Positions 14,296 through 21,977 of a DNA stretch of 26,488 nucleotides are shown one piece after another. The stretch comes from a virus: IMG/VR virus record IMGVR_UViG_3300025101_000148, positions 1 to 26,488 of that record; one strand, given 5' to 3'. The translations under genes were made by a program, and so were the position numbers. Under the pieces are notes generated by a model that was given only the letters and a program-made list of their open reading frames with translations, was not told the DNA's origin and ran no database searches. Positions within the stretch are counted from its first letter, which is position 1. Each line of letters begins with the position of its first letter.

Positions 14296-16512
14296 TTATC
14301 CTAGAATGTTATCAGCTACTGCTTTAGCTTGAGTCTCATTTAATTTACCAGACCCAATAATAGATTGTTGCAACTGCTTAATTATATTTTTTTTCATTGT
14401 CTCTTTATCATTGCTTCTGTTATACTTTCCCTGTAAATTTTTTACAAAAGATTTATTTTTATTTTTCCAACTATCTATACTAAACTCTTTTGTTTTAGTA
14501 ATTTTTTTACTTTCATCTACAGGAAAGTACTCATTACCTTGTAAGAAAAATTTCTCACCATCTTTTTCAAACACGTCAAATGTCTGTGACATTCCACCCA
14601 CGGACACCGTATGTTTTTTGTTGGTCGGTTTATATCCTGCTTTATTTGGAATTATGTTAGAAGGTGCAGTAACAGAGGGATCACTTGCATACATCTGTTG
14701 AGCCGCTTGAGTTAAATCGCTTCGTTCTAAAATACTAAAAGCATCATTTACCATTTGTTCAGCGTCTGTGTAACTTAAACCTCTGTCTATTTTCATTATA
14801 TTTTTTACAACATTTTCTTTGGTTACATTTGGTTGGTTAGTTAAATCCATAGCTATTTTTTCTGCTGTTGGTGCAAATTGATCTGTGTAATCATCTACAT
14901 CAATATTTGTATAATCGCCACCCCCATAGTCTTCTGTAAGATCAAAGCTACTAACTAAAAGTCTAAGACCCCTATCATTTAAATCATCTGGAATCCATAT
15001 ACCATCTCCACCAATTTCACCAGTAGCTTTTAATATACCTAGCTCAACCTGCCTTCTTAACTCGTTATCTTTTTCATTGTACTCTACAGTTCCTTCATAT
15101 AACTTTATCATCTTACTAGGATCGGTAGGATCAGGAACTAAGTAATGTGCTCTTTCTGTTACTGCTAATGCTGCCATTGGGTTTGTTGGGTCTGTTGATT
15201 CTGAAATAGCAGAGACATGTCCATTTTTTGTTCTAGCTACATCTAATTGAAAGTCATAAAAATTTGTTAGAGTTGCAGCATTTCTCTCATTCTTCTCTGC
15301 TGATTTCATTCTAGCAAGTAGTAAGAATTGCTTGTCCATCTGTGAATTTATAATACCTATATTTCTTTGGGCTTCTTCGCTGTTAGGATTTTTCTTTAGT
15401 TCTACACCCCAATAAGTAAGCTGATCATTAAAATCATAGATGGCTTCCATTACAGTGTTTGGTTTTAATTGTTTTTCTTTATTGGCTATTTCAAGTTCTT
15501 GTATTTTTTTAGCCCTCTCCATTTCTGCTTTAGCCCAATCAACAGTTTTTAATTTTGCTATATTTAATTCTATCGTTGACTGTTCTAGTCTATTTTTATT
15601 GTAAGCATTTGTAGTTAGTAATCCTTCCACCTTTAAGTTCTGTTCTACTAATAGCAGTGGGTTCATAAGTGCCATATATTTATTTTCTTCTTTTAGCTTT
15701 TTAAAATTTTCTTTATTTACTTGTTCAGATAAATTGTTCGCACTTATTTCTGCTTTAACAGTAGAGTCTAACATATCATAATTTAAAGGAGCATATCCTG
15801 TATTCTCTCCTAGTGTTCCAACTATTTTTTCAGGAGCAGTTATTTTATTACTTCTTAACTGTTTCATAACAGTTGACTCTAGATAACTTTCAGGTATACC
15901 AAAACCTGATATAGATTTAGTATCCTCTGCAACTTGACCCACTTCTCTATCTAATGTATCAAATGCAGTAAAAGGATTCTGTGATTGTGCATACAAATCA
16001 GACTGCATATTTAAATCTCTTCCAAATTTCTTTTTGTCATCTTCACTTGCAGCTAGATAATCATCTGATCTAGTAAAAAACTTATTTAAAAATATATCTT
16101 TGTTGTATTCAAACTGAGGTTTAGGTATAGCAAAGTCTGCTGTTTCATCAGGCATCATAGAAGACGGTAACTGTGGTTTGTTTTTTTGTTCTTTATCAAA
16201 TGCAGTAAACTGTAATCTCTTATCATTCTCATATGCCTTAATAAAATTTTCAGCACCCTCTAAACCACCTGCTAAAATTCTTTCTATTTGTCCGTTGTCT
16301 AAATTTAAATTAGATAAGTTCTTTAATTTTCTAGCCGCATTCATATAAGCTGTTTTACTAGCTTTTGTCTTTGCATCCCACTCATCATATTTATTAATTA
16401 GTCTTTGCGTTGTTCTATCAGCAACTTGATAAGCTCTAGTCTCAAGCTCTTGCAATCTTTGAGAACCTCTTTTTGCTGCACCTGCTAGTGCTTGTCCAAA
16501 CATAAAACGCAT
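14296..16512 (-). CDS. Probable internal virion protein, 738 aa
   Basis: The protein is mostly helical and charged, with many N, K, Q and E residues. It begins MRFMFGQALAGAAKRGSQRL, continues with long amphipathic helices (for example AELSANN-type and KAEMERAKKIQELEIANKEK stretches in the middle), and ends in a basic Q-rich helix (KNIIKQLQQSIIGSGK). There are no cysteine clusters or enzyme motifs. Size, composition and place between small virion genes and the 1155-residue protein fit the middle internal core/ejection protein of a podovirus (T7 gp15 role). The exact function is inferred from order only. The start lies two bases after the upstream stop; a second ATG four codons in is an alternative. 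Confidence 0.65.
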   Translation of the reverse strand: MRFMFGQALAGAAKRGSQRLQELETRAYQVADRTTQRLINKYDEWDAKTKASKTAYMNAARKLKNLSNLNLDNGQIERILAGGLEGAENFIKAYENDKRLQFTAFDKEQKNKPQLPSSMMPDETADFAIPKPQFEYNKDIFLNKFFTRSDDYLAASEDDKKKFGRDLNMQSDLYAQSQNPFTAFDTLDREVGQVAEDTKSISGFGIPESYLESTVMKQLRSNKITAPEKIVGTLGENTGYAPLNYDMLDSTVKAEISANNLSEQVNKENFKKLKEENKYMALMNPLLLVEQNLKVEGLLTTNAYNKNRLEQSTIELNIAKLKTVDWAKAEMERAKKIQELEIANKEKQLKPNTVMEAIYDFNDQLTYWGVELKKNPNSEEAQRNIGIINSQMDKQFLLLARMKSAEKNERNAATLTNFYDFQLDVARTKNGHVSAISESTDPTNPMAALAVTERAHYLVPDPTDPSKMIKLYEGTVEYNEKDNELRRQVELGILKATGEIGGDGIWIPDDLNDRGLRLLVSSFDLTEDYGGGDYTNIDVDDYTDQFAPTAEKIAMDLTNQPNVTKENVVKNIMKIDRGLSYTDAEQMVNDAFSILERSDLTQAAQQMYASDPSVTAPSNIIPNKAGYKPTNKKHTVSVGGMSQTFDVFEKDGEKFFLQGNEYFPVDESKKITKTKEFSIDSWKNKNKSFVKNLQGKYNRSNDKETMKKNIIKQLQQSIIGSGKLNETQAKAVADNILG

Positions 16513-16514
16513 TA

Positions 16515-17024
16515 TTATTTCTCCTCTTTAACCCTTGACATTAAGCCCATTTTATCCTTACGTATCTCTTGTCCTATAGCTTCAACCATAGGTTCTTTAC
16601 TGCTTAACTCTTCTTCAATAGCACTCTTAACTGTTGACATATCTACCTGTTGTTCTTCTGGAATAGAACCATCTAGTGTGTACTTTACTTTAGCTAACTC
16701 AGATAGACCTTTCATAAATTCTACAAGAATGGGATTTAGTAGTAGAGCTACATCAATAGTATGTAAACCTTCCATCACCCCACCTGTTGTGATAGTTTCT
16801 GATAAGGACGTTAAGGGAATGCCTTTCTTTATTACACTTAATAGTTTTATTGACTGTTGTTCACTTGAAAGTGTTTCTAAATAAAACTCCATAGCATCTT
16901 CAACAGTATTATATTTAGCAGGATTAAACCAAGGTCTACTCTTTTCCCCTGCCGTCATAGCCTGTCCCGGAACAGGTCCTCTAAATCTTTGCTGTGCTTG
17001 TACTTGTTGTGGTTGTAATGCCAT
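16515..17024 (-). CDS. Conserved structural-block protein, 169 aa, unknown
   Basis: The N-terminus is Q- and P-rich (MALQPQQVQAQQRFRGPVPG). A helical domain follows with VEDAMEFYLETL, IKKGIPLTSLSETI and GGVMEGLHTIDVALLLNPIL, then an acidic helical tail. The pattern (an element that holds a valine-rich helix after MEG.HTIDV) is familiar to me from marine podoviruses but has no known role. It sits between virion genes and is joined to the upstream gene by TAATG, so a minor virion or assembly role is likely. AAGGAAAA precedes the start. Confidence 0.65.
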   Translation of the reverse strand: MALQPQQVQAQQRFRGPVPGQAMTAGEKSRPWFNPAKYNTVEDAMEFYLETLSSEQQSIKLLSVIKKGIPLTSLSETITTGGVMEGLHTIDVALLLNPILVEFMKGLSELAKVKYTLDGSIPEEQQVDMSTVKSAIEEELSSKEPMVEAIGQEIRKDKMGLMSRVKEEK

Positions 17025-17266
17025 TATTCTTTTCCTTTTTTAAACCCTTGCTCAATACGTGATGTTATGTTTACTAGTTTCATCATCTCTTCATCCTGCT
17101 TTTCCATGTTGTCCATTCTACCTTCTCTTCTAGTTTCTGACCTGCCCATAAGAGAACCTTTGTAGTCATCAGCAGGATTAAAATCTCTTTGCAACATCTG
17201 TGCTTTTAACATCTGTATTTTTCTGTATGCCATTTCGGCTGCTTTTGTTTTACCTATTGTGCTCAT
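17024..17266 (-). CDS. Small charged protein, 80 aa, unknown
   Basis: The protein is highly charged and methionine-rich, with helices such as KAAEMAYRKIQMLKAQML and DNMEKQDEEMMKLVNI, and a basic end (GFKKGKE). The ATG shares its A with the stop of the upstream gene (TGATG), so I place the start there; a GTG one codon earlier is possible. No family was recognised. Its position in the middle of the internal-protein genes suggests a virion or assembly part. Confidence 0.6.
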   Translation of the reverse strand: MSTIGKTKAAEMAYRKIQMLKAQMLQRDFNPADDYKGSLMGRSETRREGRMDNMEKQDEEMMKLVNITSRIEQGFKKGKE

Positions 17267-18930
17267 CACTTTACTCCAAACATTGATCCTGCAAGTGAAC
17301 CTGCAAGAGGACTTGTAAACATATCAACTATAAAGCCACCAATAGCACCACTTGCTTCTGCATCTAATTTAAGATGAGCGAGTTCAGACTGTAACTTAGC
17401 ATCCATCTCAGCAAGAGTTAGTTCATGTAGTCTAGACTTTGCATTCTCTCCACTTGTCCATGCCCACTCCATAAGATCACCCATATGTGACCACATATTA
17501 GAGTAAGCTGTATTAGATATATCTAGCAATGCTTTTGCATTAAATTCATTTGCATAGTTTTGTGCAGCAGTATCTGTTGTAGCTACCTGCTGTTTCCATT
17601 TAGCATTAAACTGTTCTATAACTAATTTATTCTGTGCGTTAAATTGTTCACGTTGATCTTCTAGCTGTGCATTAAATTTAGCCATAGCATTTGTTTCACC
17701 TGCATTAAACTTTTCCATAGCATTTGTTTGTGATGCATTAAACTGTGATATATTATTTGCAAGATTAGCCATAAATTGATCGGCTTGTTGTTTTGATGTA
17801 GCGTTAAATTGTTTAGCCGCATTATCAGCAGCCTGATCGGACAACATAAAATCTTGCTGTGCTTTTGTGTTAAACATCTCTGTCTGCTGTCTGTTATTTA
17901 AGTTAGCTAAATCTACAGCTAAAAATGTTTTAGAGTTTTCTACTGCCGCTTGTTGTCTGTTACTTAGATTAGCCATATTAAGTGAAGATAGAGCCGCAGC
18001 TTTTGCAAGGGTAGCTTGTTGTGCGTTTGATGCATTGGCTAAACCATACTGTGCAAATGTTTGTGCATCTGCTTTTGCTATAGGTAACTGTGACTCTAGT
18101 ATTGCATTAAATACTGCACCACTAGCCATACTACTAGCACCTAATCCACGAGCAGCCATAGCACTCATTGCTGATCTTACTGCCGCTGTAGCATAGGATG
18201 GTATCTGACCATCTTCAGCTTGAGCACTTAGCATTTCTAACTGACCCATTACAGTTGCTTCTTTGTTTACTTGTGCCTGTCCTGCCATAAGGGCATCAGC
18301 ATATGCCTTCTTTTCTTCTTCAGACATTGTACCTTGAGCAGCTTTAATCTTCATCTCTTCAGTAACAGTTGTTTGTTGTGCTTCTGCTTTAGGTGCATCA
18401 CCTACTTTTGTTGGATCGTATGTCTCTGCTTCTACTTTTTTTGCAGGGTCAGCTACTGTAGTATCTCCTTTTTCTACTTCTACTTTTGGTTTGTTCTCAT
18501 CAACTTGACCTGTACCTCTATCAATTATTTGATTAGGGTCTTGTTCTATCTTTTTTGGTTCTAGTTTAGTGTCTGTAGGTAACTTAGGATCATTGATGTT
18601 ACCTATTGTATCATCCATAATGTTACTTTGTTTTTTATCGTTATCTAGTTTTTCAAATGGGTCAAGTCCTTGAGCATCAGCAGGTAGGTCTGCTCCATCT
18701 TGTGTTCCACCAACCAAATCTTGAGGGTCTACATCACCACCTTCTTGCATCTTTTTAACTACACCACCTTCAGCCATCTGCATAGCTCTTGCATTGTAGT
18801 TTCGCATCATTGCACTCTTCTCAGGATTAGCCATTAAGAAGTTTTCAAACTGATTCATGTCACCCGTGTGACCCATTGAACGTGCAATACGTTGCATCGC
18901 TTCAGGTTTAAATGCTTTAAAAGTTGCCAT
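17266..18930 (-). CDS. Probable virion protein with 11-residue repeats, 554 aa
   Basis: The protein has four zones. An N-terminal helical domain (MATFKAFKPEAMQRIARSMG) is followed by a low-complexity acidic P/D/K/Q linker (about 60-190). An alanine-rich helical zone (240-320, with SAMSAMAARGLGASSMASGA) leads into a long repeat zone (about 321-465). In that zone phenylalanine recurs at 353, 375, 386, 397, 408, 419, 430, 441 and 463, nearly always as [QK]FNA every 11 residues. The C-terminus has a hydrophobic glycine patch (GAIGGFIVDMF) that could touch a membrane. It probably belongs to the internal or tail machinery. It lies between the one-TM protein and the ejection-type proteins. Confidence 0.7.
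   Translation of the reverse strand: MATFKAFKPEAMQRIARSMGHTGDMNQFENFLMANPEKSAMMRNYNARAMQMAEGGVVKKMQEGGDVDPQDLVGGTQDGADLPADAQGLDPFEKLDNDKKQSNIMDDTIGNINDPKLPTDTKLEPKKIEQDPNQIIDRGTGQVDENKPKVEVEKGDTTVADPAKKVEAETYDPTKVGDAPKAEAQQTTVTEEMKIKAAQGTMSEEEKKAYADALMAGQAQVNKEATVMGQLEMLSAQAEDGQIPSYATAAVRSAMSAMAARGLGASSMASGAVFNAILESQLPIAKADAQTFAQYGLANASNAQQATLAKAAALSSLNMANLSNRQQAAVENSKTFLAVDLANLNNRQQTEMFNTKAQQDFMLSDQAADNAAKQFNATSKQQADQFMANLANNISQFNASQTNAMEKFNAGETNAMAKFNAQLEDQREQFNAQNKLVIEQFNAKWKQQVATTDTAAQNYANEFNAKALLDISNTAYSNMWSHMGDLMEWAWTSGENAKSRLHELTLAEMDAKLQSELAHLKLDAEASGAIGGFIVDMFTSPLAGSLAGSMFGVK
17540..17876 (-). repeat. Hendecad (11-residue) FNA repeat coding region
   Basis: About ten units of 33 bases encode [QK]FNA followed by seven polar or helical residues, with the phenylalanine kept in step from residue 353 to 463. 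Two earlier 22-residue units (NLSNRQQ at 321 and NLNNRQQ at 343) keep the same register. Eleven-residue repeats typically form right-handed or straight coiled coils. The DNA copies differ, so the repeat is old rather than a recent duplication. Confidence 0.8.
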
Positions 18931-18932
18931 AA

Positions 18933-19163
18933 TTATTTACCTATTAATATCTTATCTAATTTATCTTCTAATCTTTGAAGTGCATCCATTACTACATGCA
19001 TATCTTCTTTAACGTCATCACGCTTTGCGTACTCTTCTCTTGTTTTATTCAACAGTATGTCAAGTCTTTTTATCTCCATGAACATACCACGAAAGACCCA
19101 TATAGCAGGAGCTATTACGACTGTAAGTATTCCATTCCAAAATAGTATAGGGTTTATTTCCAT
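18933..19163 (-). CDS. One-TM coiled-coil protein, 76 aa (lysis candidate)
   Basis: Residues 6-24 (ILFWNGILTVVIAPAIWVF) form one transmembrane helix. A charged coiled coil follows (IKRLDILLNKTREEYAKRD and MDALQRLEDKLDKILIGK). The layout, a short N-terminal membrane anchor plus cytoplasmic-type coiled coil, is seen in XhlA-like and small holin-type proteins and also in some spanin parts. No endolysin lies beside it, so a lysis role is only suggested. An AAGGA site precedes the start. It lies between a tail protein and internal virion proteins. Confidence 0.65.
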   Translation of the reverse strand: MEINPILFWNGILTVVIAPAIWVFRGMFMEIKRLDILLNKTREEYAKRDDVKEDMHVVMDALQRLEDKLDKILIGK

Positions 19164-19172
19164 AGTTTATCC

Positions 19173-19958
19173 TTAACTGTACATATGATTATAGTTACTA
19201 CCTTTACTAGAATCATCTATGTCTCCATTTGGCATAAAACGTACAATGCCAGCATTTAATCCTGCTGAAGTTGTAGCTGTGCGTTGAGCAGATATTGTAA
19301 AAGTTGAATTTGCATCTAATTCTGTTCTTATCCAACCAGTGTCAGCATAACCATTCATAGGAGTAACAACATTGTAGTTTAAAGCCGATTGTCCTGAAGC
19401 AAGACCACTACCTGTTACTTGAAAGTTATGTGTATGCGATCCATTTCCACCACTTTGAAATTTAAAATAGTAAAAACCTGAAGTGTTAACTTGTAGGTCT
19501 AAATCAATTAAACCACCAGCACCATAACTACTATCGTTACCACCATTCCATGCAATGGCATATGCAAGATAATACTCTAAATGTGAAGCTCCAGATGAAG
19601 ACCAATTTTGACTATACCCACTTTGAGTTCCTGTATTTGATGGATTAGTTGTCCATGATCTAGCACTGATACCACTTGAAGAACCAGCATCTGAATAAGA
19701 AACTTGTGCATTTGTATATCTAAGATATGTAGTTCTTAAATCATCATTAACATTAATACTATCTGATCCTGCATCTAATTGTGATTGTGTCGGAAGATTA
19801 TTAAAACCTTGTTCTGTTGATCCTGCTTCGGAAGTTGGTTTATAGATTAATGACCCCCCTATTGCAAAATCTCTCATACTTACAGTGCCACTTCCACCAT
19901 GATAATTTCTTACAGCACTAAAACTTATTGCTTGCCCTGATGAATAACTAAGTGGCAT
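19173..19958 (-). CDS. Probable tail-tip/receptor-binding protein, 261 aa
   Basis: The start (ISFSAVRNYHGGSGTVSMRDF, residues 11-31) has the pattern IxFSxxRxxxGGxGxVSMxDF that I associate with the N-terminal adapter of many marine phage tail proteins. The rest is beta-rich in G, S, N, T and Y, with a likely sandwich domain (for example GLIDLDLQVNTSGFYYFKFQ) and no enzyme motif. It follows the tail fibre with an 11-base overlap, so the two are probably made and assembled together. A role in binding the host surface is inferred from composition and position. Confidence 0.65.
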   Translation of the reverse strand: MPLSYSSGQAISFSAVRNYHGGSGTVSMRDFAIGGSLIYKPTSEAGSTEQGFNNLPTQSQLDAGSDSINVNDDLRTTYLRYTNAQVSYSDAGSSSGISARSWTTNPSNTGTQSGYSQNWSSSGASHLEYYLAYAIAWNGGNDSSYGAGGLIDLDLQVNTSGFYYFKFQSGGNGSHTHNFQVTGSGLASGQSALNYNVVTPMNGYADTGWIRTELDANSTFTISAQRTATTSAGLNAGIVRFMPNGDIDDSSKGSNYNHMYS

Positions 19959-21969
19959 GGCATTTACACCCTTGTTTATGATTATCTAGTTCTTGTTTTA
20001 AATCTTTTATTGCTTCTATTAATAGTGCAGTTAATTGTTCATAACGCACTGCTTTATATCCATCAGGTCTATCTGCTACAACTTCAGGTAATACTTTTTC
20101 TACCTCTTGAGCTATGACACCTACTTGATGCTTACGATTAAATAAATCATCTTGACCACCATGAGCTTCCATATATTCAGTTGACCAATCAAACTCTACA
20201 CCATTTATATCCATAACTTTGTCAAGTGCATTTGGTATATTTACAATGTTTTCTTTTAATCTTTCATCAGACGAGTAGTAAGCAGTAATATTATTGGTTG
20301 CTCTAATTTCACCTGTTGTACCACTTGCTGCTGTACCCACACCAAATGAGTCAAATTGTACGTCATCACTTGTGCCTACTCCTAAATTAGCTCTTGCATC
20401 TGTTATATTAGAAGCACCTGTACCACCATTTGCTACAGCTAAGTCTGTTCCTGACCAATCTCCGTTATTTACTGTTGTTGAAATAGCTGCCCAAGATAGT
20501 ACACCACTTCCATCTGTTTGTAGATAGTAGCCATTGGTAGGTGAAGCAGGAAATGTGTAAGCTGTATCGCTTGCAGTTTTCTTTAACTGACCTATGTGTA
20601 CACCTGTAGTATCACCTGTTACATTGCCTGTAATATTACCTTCAAATGTAGCTACAATTGTACCTGCCGTACCTGAAAATACTTCTGAAGAATTAGTTGC
20701 GTCAGGTATAAAAGTAAATTTACCTGCACTATCATCAAATCCAAAGAAACCAACCTTTGCTCCTGAACCTGTGTGGTATCTAAACTCTATACCTCTGTCT
20801 TTATTATCATCACTTCCGGGTGCAGTATCTCCACCTAGTGTAAATATAGGATCATCTATTGTAACAGTTGTGCTGTTAACAGTTGTTGTTGTACCATTTA
20901 CAATTAAGTTTTCACCTACTGTTAGATTTCCTGATGTTTCAATGCCTGTAGCAGTCGTAGTTATTCTTGCTGTATTATCATGGTAAATAATAGAAGCACC
21001 ATCTGCTGTAAAAGATGCCATAGTTTCATCACCTGAATATTTCTTTAGGGTAATAGCACTACCTCTAATTATTAACCCACCTGTATCAGCATCGTCAATA
21101 TATGAGTTACTACCATCGTGATATATTTGTAGGTCACTACCTGCACCAAACATTAACTTATCACTATCTTCAAAGCGTAAACCTATGTCTGCTACGTGTG
21201 TAATAGTTATTTCATTGTCAACACCAAAACCTAATACAGCACCATCACTATTTAACTGAAGGTCCTTACTAACTGTTACTGCTGTAGATGCATTAAGATC
21301 AATAGTAACCTCACCATCAATTGTCATTACACCATCAGAACTTTGATGTATAAAAGTAGCCACATCTCCAAAGGTTAATTTGTTTGTACTGTTAAGTGTT
21401 AAGCCTACTCCATCTGTATGTGTTAAAGTTGTATCTGTATCATTACCAAAACCTAGTACTGCTGAGTCAGAACCTAATACAAGATCATCTCCTACTAATA
21501 AATCTGTTGACACATCTACTCTTGTACTTGCATTAATATCTACAATAGGTGCAGTAATCTCTAGCTCACCATCAGCATCTATATCTAATTGACCGTCTGT
21601 TGATGAGTTTATAAATATTGCATCATCTCTAAACTGTATCTTTTTATCTGTAGCTACAAGTATGTCTCTGCCTAATCCATCAATAAAAGCTGTACCATCT
21701 ATGTATATATCTTTAAACTCTAATGAGTCTGTTCCTATATCTAATGTGTTTGTTGTTTTTGGTGTGACAAGAGAAGCTGAAACTACAAGGTCTTGAGCAG
21801 GACCTATCTTAGTTATAGCTCCACCATTTTCTGATGTGCCATCATGTGTATGCCCTGACGTTCCAAAAGCTGTAGCTATTGCATCAAACTCTCCATCAAA
21901 GTCTGAAGCATTAATAATATTACCATCAGCTATATTGTTTGTCGTATCTGTTCTTGAGTAACCTGCCAT
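19948..21969 (-). CDS. Tail fibre/spike with C-terminal S74 self-cleaving chaperone
   Basis: The 673-residue protein opens with a particle-binding end (FDAIATAFGTSGHTHDGT, 28-45). Repeated beta modules follow (about 109-300, including SDLQIYHDGSNSYI), then a domain with DRGIEFRYHTGSGAKVGFFG, which is common in marine phage structural proteins. The end is an intramolecular chaperone of the S74 group: YYSSDERLKENI (564-575), HQVGVIAQEVEKVLPEVV (49-66 of that domain) and a final helix (ALLIEAIKDLKQEL). In this family the chaperone trimerises the fibre and then cuts itself off; S567 and K572 match the Ser/Lys pair. A short CKC-containing tail closes the protein. No glycanase or lyase motif was seen. 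An AGGA site overlaps the upstream stop. Confidence 0.85.
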   Translation of the reverse strand: MAGYSRTDTTNNIADGNIINASDFDGEFDAIATAFGTSGHTHDGTSENGGAITKIGPAQDLVVSASLVTPKTTNTLDIGTDSLEFKDIYIDGTAFIDGLGRDILVATDKKIQFRDDAIFINSSTDGQLDIDADGELEITAPIVDINASTRVDVSTDLLVGDDLVLGSDSAVLGFGNDTDTTLTHTDGVGLTLNSTNKLTFGDVATFIHQSSDGVMTIDGEVTIDLNASTAVTVSKDLQLNSDGAVLGFGVDNEITITHVADIGLRFEDSDKLMFGAGSDLQIYHDGSNSYIDDADTGGLIIRGSAITLKKYSGDETMASFTADGASIIYHDNTARITTTATGIETSGNLTVGENLIVNGTTTTVNSTTVTIDDPIFTLGGDTAPGSDDNKDRGIEFRYHTGSGAKVGFFGFDDSAGKFTFIPDATNSSEVFSGTAGTIVATFEGNITGNVTGDTTGVHIGQLKKTASDTAYTFPASPTNGYYLQTDGSGVLSWAAISTTVNNGDWSGTDLAVANGGTGASNITDARANLGVGTSDDVQFDSFGVGTAASGTTGEIRATNNITAYYSSDERLKENIVNIPNALDKVMDINGVEFDWSTEYMEAHGGQDDLFNRKHQVGVIAQEVEKVLPEVVADRPDGYKAVRYEQLTALLIEAIKDLKQELDNHKQGCKCHAT
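21162..21645 (-). repeat. Two tandem beta modules in the tail fibre
   Basis: Residues 109-195 and 196-269 of the fibre repeat the same order: a K-x-x-F start, FI-x-x-SSDG, an I-D-x-NAST-x-V-x-V-S-x-DL element, S-x-AVLGFG, a THT/THV segment and a GL-x-L/F end. A third partial copy begins at 270. The units are diverged at DNA level. They probably stack along the fibre shaft. Confidence 0.7.
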
Positions 21970-21977
21970 AATAAATC

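Noticed and set aside
17540-17876. CRISPR-like or DNA-level tandem repeat
   Set aside because: The 33-base period comes from a coding 11-residue repeat; the DNA copies differ too much for a CRISPR or recent tandem array and lie inside an open frame.
20594-20986. Plus-strand open frame opposite the tail fibre, rich in P and V
   Set aside because: It is the complement of a G/T-rich beta-repeat coding region; the same artefact appears at 23167-23571 opposite the nozzle gene.
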